This document shows, piece by piece, positions 59,697-64,000 of a stretch of DNA of 64,000 nt. The notes under the pieces were generated by a model. It saw nothing but the letters and a program-made list of their open reading frames with translations. It searched no databases and was not told the DNA's origin. The translations under genes and the position numbers were made by a program. Every line of letters starts with the position of its first letter. Position 1 is the first letter of the stretch. Origin of the DNA: Lethocerus indicus. Lineage: Eukaryota > Arthropoda > Insecta > Hemiptera > Belostomatidae. The stretch lies in the NCBI GenBank assembly GCA_019843655.1, contig JACDQD010000102.1, forward strand, positions 1,435,501 through 1,499,500. The letters are read 5' to 3'.

Positions 59697-62067
59697 GAGG
59701 AGCTCCCGAGCCAACGTTGTCGGGAATGTCTCCACCGTTGGTTGATTAATTACCGTACCTAATATTTTACTTTCGTCACTTGGGAATCCGACCTGTCGGC
59801 ACGGTATCCGATCAGCTGAACGTGAATGGGTCTGAACGATACTCTCAGTTCGGCTGTCGGTGAATTCATTTCGAATGGGGCGGTGCTATTATTTGAATGG
59901 GAGAAATAGTGGAAACCGAGAGGGTGGAAACAACGTAGGCAAGCTCGTTATCCGGTTATCAGTCCCGCTGGAAGGGTGTAAAGTGTATGTACCAGAGAGA
60001 CCGGAGTAAGGGTTGAAAAAAAGGGGGAGGGAGAGAGTAAGAAGGAGGGAGGGAGAGAGGGAGAGAGTAAAGCGGGCTTATGCGGTTACCCGTATCTACG
60101 GGCGCCTACCGCCGCAGCCTGCTGTATCAATAATAAGGGTGGAAAGCTCGCGGCGGGGTGAATACGGGGCGTGGGCGCCCTTACGCGCGCGGGCGGAGGA
60201 TGATGGGAAAATGCTTTATCCAGGCAACTCTCTCTCTAGTGGCGAGGGTGAAGGGGAGGGTGGGGAACGCCGCCTTGTTTATTCCGGGCTCCGCAATCCT
60301 CCCCTCAAAGTTGTATGAGAAGGGGTGGAGGGGGTGTGATGGCAGAGCCGAGTTTTTGCGCTACCCCCTCGATATCAAAGTGTGGCATGAATAACAAGTA
60401 AGCCTTCCTTTATACCCTCTCCTATCTCTCTCTCTCCCCTTCCTTTCTCCGTCTTTTTATCTTTCTCTCGCCCTTTCCGGTTCAAAAGCCACTGCTCATT
60501 TTCACCCCGGTACCCTCTTACAGGAGCGAGACCCCTCTTCCGACATATTAGTTTATAAAACAAATATCTTCTTCCGTCTCTTGCATCGATATCGGATGTA
60601 TTTGCCAGTCGCGTTAATAATCGCCTTCCTTATTCCTTTCCCTTATATAGCAGTCGCTTGAAGAAGAAATATAGAGTCCGACGCGTAGGTGGGTAATTTA
60701 TCGCGGTCATAAAATTGGTCGCTAGTAAAACTGGTTATTGCGTTAACGTTACGCGAAGTAAGATTTAATTATTAACGCTATTATATGTCATTCTCAATCG
60801 AACCGGGTGGTCATATTGTCCTACACCGTCATCGAACAAACCGCTGCTTCAATTATTAATAATAATAATACGGATACGTCTGTATTGGTCGTTCATGATG
60901 CAAACACTCATTTTGCACTAGCCTATCTAAAACGCCATTTTTTAAATAATATTTTATCGTAAAAATGTATTCGCTCGACCTGTTAAAATTCCAGTTATAA
61001 CTTCGGAATCATAATTTCCGATCCGGAATAATGAATTTAGTTAGCGGTTGGTGCCGTGGGAAGAGCGCCCCCAGAGCCATCTACCGGCTTCACCCTTCAA
61101 CCGCCCGGCCACATTATCAGTAGAAGGCGCGGGCCGGCGGCTACACACATTTTAATGGCCGCATTAAAAGTTCCTCCGTCTCTATTAATGTTCAGTTGCA
61201 GGCGTTAATTTTACCCCCCATCTCCAACCCCGGAATTTATTTCCCCAGGCGACTTGGTAAAGTCGCAAAATTTCACCCCATCTGTTCCTGGACTCCACCG
61301 GGGTCTGTTAAACTCTTTATTTGCCGCCCATATTATTTAAAGTCCAGATTATTTTCTGTCTGATCGAATGCAACTCCGAAACGAAAGAATGCTATATTGA
61401 GCAAAGTACTCGAACTTTGTAAATAATTACCTAAATTGTTATAATACTATGTAGTTGACCTGATATACCAACTAAACCCCAAGCGTATCCTTTAAACGGC
61501 CCTCTCATAAAAGTCGATGTTATTTCGTTTAATTCGTCCCAGATACATTTTTGTAGCGAATATTTATTAAGCAAATATATTAATAAAAATGAAGTAATTT
61601 TTAGTCGGATTTTTAGTGGTGTTTCGTCAAATTTTATTTTCACTGGAAAAACACTCTAATTCGATTTTCCCGGCACCGCCGCTTTTACCTCTTTGGCTTC
61701 CCGCCGCGTGTGGAAAGTTTATCCGAGTTTATTAAAAATTAATTCGAAAATTATCTGATAAGATTTTCTCACTTCCGATAGTCCATTAATGTTGAGCCTG
61801 AATAGCGCTGTGCACAAGTCCAATGTTAAAATTGCGATGTTTATTGGCATCTTATTATTTATCAATCCCTGAATGTATTTTTCTTTCGTGTTATTTTTAT
61901 GTTCTCTTTTTAAAAATATTGCGAAGAATTTATTATCCTATTTCTAATTATCCCGTTATTGATTTTAGAGAAATTCAATCTCTCCAGCGGAACGAGAAAA
62001 GTACAGGCCGAGGAGTCCACCGGAACCGGACCACAAGAAAGTCAAGAAGGAGGAAAAGGACTGCCAC
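13328..62067 (+). CDS. gro: groucho/TLE co-repressor gene, internal exons (partial gene)
   Basis: This entry spans all recognised exons of one gene, with introns included in the coordinates. The joined peptide follows Groucho/TLE in order: end of the Q domain, GP domain, start of CcN. Groucho/TLE proteins are nuclear co-repressors without DNA-binding ability. They are recruited by Hairy/E(spl), Runx, TCF/LEF, Engrailed and other factors, form tetramers through the Q domain, and bind partners through C-terminal WD40 repeats. Exon phases join without a frame break (0-0, 0-0, optional 0-0, 0-1, 1-0, 0-0). The five certain exons encode 156 residues of a protein usually about 700 residues long. 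The start codon, the N-terminal Q helix, the CK2/SP regions and the WD40 propeller are not in the window. Introns of about 8, 1.4, 16.2 and 22.6 kb make this a large gene. Family assignment is firm; taxon is not. Confidence 0.93.
13391..13478 (+). other. 88-bp intron between exons A and B
   Basis: This is a short GT-AG intron with donor GTAAGC and acceptor TTATTTCAG, ending in a pyrimidine-rich stretch (GTTGTTTTCTCGCTG). It contains CCCACTAACG, a good branch-point match (CTAAC), 27 bases before the acceptor AG. It is the only short intron among those recognised. Confidence 0.9.
13479..13553 (+). CDS. gro: groucho/TLE exon B: C-terminal end of Q domain
   Basis: This 75-bp, 25-codon exon is phase 0 at both ends. 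The acceptor is GCTGTTATTTCAG and the donor is GTGAGT. The peptide runs from [17 protein letters not shown] to TELNAIIG and is essentially invariant across animal Groucho/TLE proteins. It completes the tetramerisation helix. The exon is only 88 bp downstream of exon A, whereas every other recognised intron is above 1.3 kb. It ends exactly at IIG. In the family this Gly is followed by QQ, and both candidate next exons (21527 and 22934) begin with CAA CA, encoding QQ. Confidence 0.97.
15956..15996. repeat. G-rich imperfect tandem repeat, two units of about 20 bp
   Basis: Two near-identical units of GGTGGAGTGGAGYGGAGG type lie head to tail. The G-rich strand is the + strand. Confidence 0.75.
16661..16696. 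repeat. (TA)n microsatellite, 36 bp
   Basis: This is a perfect TA tract in the intron after exon B. Confidence 0.97.
20645..20677. repeat. (GA)n microsatellite, interrupted
   Basis: About ten AG units are followed by GGGG and a further short GA run. Confidence 0.93.
21527..21556 (+). CDS. gro: probable in-frame cassette microexon of groucho/TLE ([10 protein letters not shown])
   Basis: A 30-bp segment is bounded by a strong acceptor (T-rich tract, then ATGTTGCAG) and the donor GTAAGA. It is phase 0 on both sides, so it can be included or skipped without changing the frame between exons B and C. Its ten codons read [10 protein letters not shown] and lie at the Q/GP domain junction. Inclusion gives [20 protein letters not shown], and skipping gives the fly-like IIG-QQMHAQQ. 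It starts with the same QQ as exon C. The evidence is splice signals, length divisible by three, phase and position; I cannot confirm homology without a search. A chance pairing of splice sites in a T-rich region is the main alternative. Confidence 0.6.
21557..22933 (+). other. intron between the candidate cassette exon and exon C
   Basis: This is a 1.38-kb AT-rich intron. It contains a short (CT)n at about 22345-22372 and a GC-richer block around 22.43-22.62 kb. It ends with TTCTCTGTTTTCAG before exon C. If the cassette is not real, it merges with the preceding sequence into one intron of 9.4 kb (13554-22933). Confidence 0.7.
22934..23138 (+). CDS. gro: groucho/TLE exon C: GP domain
   Basis: This 205-bp exon has the acceptor TCTGTTTTCAG and the donor GTAAAT. 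It enters in phase 0 and leaves one base of the next codon. The peptide starts [18 protein letters not shown], is rich in Pro, Gly, Ala and His, contains [20 protein letters not shown] (the GP-domain motif equivalent to LLALSxALG of TLE) and ends [15 protein letters not shown] before the split Gly codon. The GP domain is a flexible linker in Groucho/TLE and is reported to contribute to histone deacetylase recruitment. The exon is strongly GC-rich, with C or G in most third positions, and stands out sharply from its AT-rich flanks. Read-through into the following intron stays open until TAA at 23210-23212. Confidence 0.94.
24771..24854. repeat. (CT)n microsatellite, 84 bp, one interruption
   Basis: This long CT tract has a single CC interruption near 24831. 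It is preceded by C runs and followed by imperfect CCT-rich sequence to about 24870. Confidence 0.97.
25721..25740. repeat. (GGA)6 trinucleotide repeat
   Basis: This is a perfect GGA/GAG repeat inside a GC-rich block. Confidence 0.9.
26625..26656. repeat. (TG)n microsatellite, one interruption
   Basis: A TG tract is interrupted by CA. It lies just upstream of a GC-box and TATAAAAG combination. Confidence 0.93.
29219..29263. repeat. (TA)n microsatellite, 45 bp
   Basis: This perfect TA tract is the longest TA repeat in the window. A shorter TATATA precedes it, separated by CG. Confidence 0.97.
30285..30306. repeat. compound (GT)n/(GTGC)n repeat
   Basis: A short GT run passes into GTGC tetranucleotide units. 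Confidence 0.85.
30411..30468. repeat. (TC)n microsatellite, 58 bp
   Basis: This is a perfect TC tract within the intron between exons C and D. Confidence 0.97.
34554..34565. repeat. poly-C run, 12 bp
   Basis: This is an uninterrupted run of 12 C residues. Confidence 0.93.
34767..34802. repeat. (AC)n microsatellite
   Basis: Fourteen AC units are followed by AT and further ACAC. A separate (CT)n of about 19 bp follows at 34885-34903. Confidence 0.95.
35371..35492. mobile_element. MITE-like foldback element with TA flanks
   Basis: Two inverted arms, about 35371-35416 and 35453-35492, pair nearly end to end around a loop of about 36 bp. The left arm starts GTTAATCGGTGC and ends TTAGTTAAGTACATTT; the right arm is its reverse complement with a few mismatches. 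The left arm also has a 6-bp insertion (AAGTGC) that makes GGTGCAAGTGCACC. The arms are directly flanked by TA on both sides, as expected for a Tc1/mariner-type target site duplication. There is no coding capacity, so it would be non-autonomous. Only one copy was seen, so a simple palindrome not formed by transposition remains possible. Confidence 0.55.
36274..36434 (+). repeat. paired noncoding element, copy 1
   Basis: This segment shares three motifs with 37223-37427: CCGTCGGCCGACAG (36274-36287, perfect), GAGCACT (about 36392-36398) and a 26-bp block TTATTAATTCGC..AAATC.TAATTAG (36409-36434) with two mismatches. The last contains a homeodomain-type TAATTA core. Motif order differs between the copies while orientation is the same, so this is not a plain duplication. 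Confidence 0.45.
37223..37427 (+). repeat. paired noncoding element, copy 2
   Basis: This is the counterpart of 36274-36434. The 26-bp TAATTAG-containing block is at 37223-37248, CGAGCACT at about 37401-37408, and the perfect 14-mer CCGTCGGCCGACAG at 37414-37427. The 11-mer TAATTAGCGAG at 37242-37252 occurs again at 48417-48427. Confidence 0.45.
39322..39347 (+). CDS. gro: groucho/TLE exon D: 26-bp microexon at the GP/CcN junction
   Basis: This exon is only 26 bp, with the acceptor TTTTTGTTTCAG and the donor GTAAGT. With the G left by exon C it reads GMNSAEERH and ends in phase 0. The joined product [16 protein letters not shown] matches the AAEERLRNSVSPADRE stretch of fly Groucho, which supports both splice sites and the order of exons. 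Because exon C ends with one extra base and exon E starts in phase 0, skipping this exon would shift the frame, so it should be constitutive. It is isolated between introns of about 16.2 and 22.6 kb, and gene predictors can easily miss exons this short. Confidence 0.9.
41835..41854. repeat. (CT)n microsatellite, about 20 bp
   Basis: A short perfect CT tract is followed by CCCT/CGCT variants. Confidence 0.92.
45739..45757. repeat. (CGG)6 trinucleotide repeat
   Basis: This is a perfect GCG/CGG repeat in intronic GC-rich sequence. Confidence 0.9.
47653..47672. repeat. (CTC)n trinucleotide repeat
   Basis: About six CTC units lie in a GC-rich block that switches from G-rich to C-rich on the + strand at about 47.62 kb. 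Confidence 0.88.
48687..48718. repeat. (GA)n microsatellite, about 32 bp
   Basis: This is a perfect GA tract within purine-rich DNA running from about 48.46 to 48.78 kb. Confidence 0.95.
48958..48974. repeat. (CT)n microsatellite, short
   Basis: This CT tract lies in a pyrimidine-rich region (48.8-49.2 kb) immediately after purine-rich DNA, so the purine strand switches here. Confidence 0.9.
49946..49971. repeat. (CT)n microsatellite, about 26 bp
   Basis: This perfect CT tract is followed by CTCCCCCT. Confidence 0.93.
50205..50225. repeat. (CT)n microsatellite, about 21 bp
   Basis: This is a perfect CT tract in a pyrimidine-rich segment. Confidence 0.92.
50322..50345 (+). other. G-quadruplex-forming motif
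   Basis: Five G runs of three to five bases are separated by single bases (GGGGGTGGGG, then repeated CGGGG units). This fits the canonical G-quadruplex pattern with one-base loops. It is on the + strand and so would be present in the intronic transcript. Confidence 0.7.
51372..51415. repeat. (CA)n microsatellite, one interruption
   Basis: This is a CA tract of about 22 units with one CATA interruption. Confidence 0.96.
52829..52870. repeat. (AT)n microsatellite, 42 bp
   Basis: This perfect AT tract is preceded by ATGTATGT/TATGTGTG variants. Confidence 0.97.
53443..53456. repeat. poly-G run, 14 bp
   Basis: This run of 14 G residues directly follows CCCCC and is the longest G run in the window. 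Confidence 0.93.
53673..53691. repeat. (GT)n microsatellite, short
   Basis: This is a GT tract of about nine units. A short (CT)n with CCCTCT variants follows at about 53728-53754. Confidence 0.92.
59641..59694. repeat. compound (GT)/(TA)n microsatellite
   Basis: Mixed GTATAT and GTGTGT units pass into a perfect TA tract at 59666-59694. Confidence 0.95.
60014..60069. repeat. purine-only imperfect GA/GGA repeat
   Basis: This is an almost purely purine stretch of GAGGGAGAGAG-type units with two T interruptions. Confidence 0.85.
61969..62067 (+). CDS. gro: groucho/TLE exon E: start of CcN domain
   Basis: This 99-bp, 33-codon exon has the acceptor TTATTGATTTTAG and the donor GTAAGT. It is phase 0 at both ends. 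The peptide begins [20 protein letters not shown] and ends [13 protein letters not shown]. In the family the CcN region carries cdc2/MAPK-type SP sites, a nuclear localisation signal and then CK2 sites. Here SISP and RSPP are candidate proline-directed phosphorylation sites, and KKVKK is the basic cluster. The acidic CK2 segment (SDGEKSDQD-like in relatives) should be in the next exon, which was not seen in the last 1.9 kb. Read-through gives a stop two codons into the intron (GTA AGT TAG). Confidence 0.95.
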
Positions 62068-62141
62068 GTAAGTTAGATGCCTTTTTGTTTTTTATTTCAT
62101 TTCTAAATTTTTTGTTCTCTATCTGGAGCATGGATTTTAGT

Positions 62142-62179
<38 letters not shown>

Positions 62180-64000
62180 CAGGAGAGGGCCGGTGCTTTG
62201 CGGTGGGGGCGTGTGGTTGGAGCCGGCCCGGCGGATGCATGCCCGCCAGCCGCCCCTCCCACGGCTCCCCGCCCTTAGGCTCACTTCTTCCCTCCACCCA
62301 CTCCCTAACACGTTGACGTTAACACTTCCGGGGGTCTTTATATTATTCTGTTTTCATTTTATCTGGGAGAAACAACGTGATCGGAGGCAAGGAGCAGGGG
62401 GGGAGGGCTCTAGCCCAACCGCCTCCTCTAATCTCTAAATTTAACAATTAATCCACAAGCGCGACCGGATCGAATTCTACTTTTTTTTACAAACTATCGA
62501 TGTTACCTGTTTGCTACTGGCTGTTTCCGAATCCCCTTTTGCATCCCTAACCGAACCCGAAATATGTGTAAATATTAGCACCCTGTACAGGTACCCATTT
62601 TAAGGGGACCTGTTAAGACAGCCGGGAGATCTTCTAAACCTCTTAGTGCTCGTCTGTGTTTTGGAAATTGTTTCTAAATGTCTATATGTTGAGTGTTCCG
62701 TTGTTTTTAGATTTTTATTTTAATATCCCCTCAGTCGATGCGTGTCCGGTGAGGCCGAAACCAGCTTCTCTCCGTGAATTTTCAGCCTGGTCTCTCAATG
62801 ACTCATCAATCGCTCGGCCATAATGTCTCAGGCGATGCAGACCGATTGCGTCCCTGTTCTACTTCTACGAGTAATTGAAAAATTGAACAGCGGATAATAA
62901 GAGTCGAGTATTAATGAATCTGTCGGACCCGTTTTTTTTCTGTACCGGCAGAAAATTAATAAAGTTTTTACTGCCACATAAATTATACAGTTTCACTATA
63001 ACGGACCTACCGTGCGATACAGTGGAATGACGATGCTCTGTTTTCTGTCGAAAATTGAGAGAGATCTTTTCGGTAGGAAAACCGGGCCTGCAGTCGAAAT
63101 CGTGGTATAAATCAATTAGGGATTGGTATTCGAGTTATTCGATGTGGAGGGAGGAAGAGGGAATTCGCCGTATATGTTGTCTGTTATCTGTGGTAGAGCT
63201 CCCGGCTGTAAAACCGCTTGGCCGTGTAATGGGTTTTTAGTTTGCTCATTGTTCCACCCGGCCTGTTATTAGCGCTCGGGGGAGGGGGGTTAGTCGATCT
63301 TTTCCGTGTTTAACCGCCCTCTGATTTATGCTAAGTGGTTTCTTCTTTCTTCGGCCTTTATTTTTATTTCGTTTTTTCCCCTTCCTTTTTCTATACACCG
63401 ACACCCACGGACGGCCCTTTTTTTTCGGAAGGGTTATTTGTTAATTATTGCCCCCTCTCTCCCCCCCACACGCCCCCACGACCTCTTCCACCCGGACTCC
63501 TCCCCGGGGAGTTATTAGGTTATTCAATATTCAGTCGCCGGTGAGCGCTCCCTTTAGCGCCGTCGTCTTAAATTATTTACCCGCTCCAAAGTGGTGTTCT
63601 AATTTCACTGGAACGTCGAGGCGTGTAATATCATATTCAGATAACGTTTCGGGTGACGCGCCCTGAAATGTTTATGGGGCACGTTCGTTCAGTTCCAAGT
63701 TGGGGGAAAAATGGAAGGCCCCCCCCCGCCGCTTCGTGCAGAGCAGTAAAAACACATTTTATTCCGTAGAATTTTTTCCTAAATTTCAATAACGTATCCG
63801 CTAGTATACATATCGAATAGAATGTACAAACAAATATCATTACGCCCTACGGCGAGCTACATATTCGCATGCTGCAGCTTTTTCTCTCTCGAACGTTCGA
63901 TTCTAAACACGATAATAATACTGCCCACAAAGAGCACGAAATAATACCGGAACTTTAGTTATAATCATCAGACTAAAAGCAGCGGTATAGAACAAACCGG
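62068..64000 (+). other. start of the intron after exon E
   Basis: The donor GTAAGT opens an intron that continues to the window edge. A (TA)n begins 77 bp after the donor. No sequence encoding the expected acidic CK2-site segment of CcN was found, so the next exon is probably outside the window. Confidence 0.75.
62145..62177. repeat. (TA)n microsatellite close to the exon E donor
   Basis: This perfect TA tract of about 33 bp begins 77 bp after the exon E donor and is followed by TTACAG, which resembles a 3' splice site. Confidence 0.96.

Larger units (their letters stand above)
39348..61968 (+). other. intron between exons D and E (about 22.6 kb)
   Basis: This is the largest intron in the window. 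It contains many pyrimidine or purine tracts (41.8, 48.7, 49.0, 49.9, 50.2, 60.0 kb), a (CA)n at 51.37 kb, (TA)n at 52.83 and 59.67 kb, a (GT)n at 53.67 kb, a G-quadruplex-type motif at 50.32 kb, a (CGG)6 at 45.74 kb, and GC-rich CpG-dense blocks at 47.2-47.9 and 57.2-58.4 kb. No exon or independent gene was recognised. Confidence 0.85.

Noticed and set aside
62069..64000. Search for the next CcN exon with acidic SDGEKSDQD-like peptide
   Set aside because: No such sequence seen on the + strand before the window ends.

Overview
The window is genomic DNA of an invertebrate animal. It holds almost no coding sequence: about 0.5 kb of exon in 64 kb, with GT-AG introns from 88 bp to about 22.6 kb and many dinucleotide microsatellites. 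CpG does not look depleted. I could identify only one gene. It lies on the + strand and is the orthologue of Drosophila groucho and vertebrate TLE, the tetrameric WD40 co-repressor. The exon peptides resemble the arthropod/protostome form of the family, for example an AEERxRNSxSP motif like that of fly Groucho, but I cannot name the species.

Gene layout. Exon A (13328-13390) and exon B (13479-13553) encode the C-terminal part of the Q (tetramerisation) domain and are separated by an 88-bp intron. A probable 30-bp in-frame cassette microexon follows (21527-21556). Exon C (22934-23138) encodes the Gly/Pro-rich GP domain. Exon D is a 26-bp microexon (39322-39347), and exon E (61969-62067) encodes the start of the CcN region with SP sites and a basic cluster resembling a nuclear localisation signal. 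All phases fit: A, B and the cassette are phase 0; C ends with one extra base; D supplies two bases to finish that codon and ends in phase 0; E starts in phase 0. Together the exons encode 156 residues, or 166 with the cassette. The exons before A (start codon, N-terminal Q domain) and after E (CK2 region, SP domain, WD40 repeats) were not found, so the gene very probably runs past both window edges.

The rest is intronic or 5' sequence: AT-rich DNA alternating with GC-rich or pyrimidine-rich blocks, (GA/CT)n, (TA)n and (CA/GT)n tracts, one compact foldback element that looks like a TA-flanked MITE (35.37-35.49 kb), and a pair of segments at 36.27-36.43 and 37.22-37.43 kb that share three motifs. 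I saw no tRNA, rRNA, CRISPR array, transposase or second protein-coding gene that I could defend. No exotic system is evident. The observations most worth checking are the cassette microexon, the obligatory 26-bp microexon, the foldback element and the paired noncoding elements.
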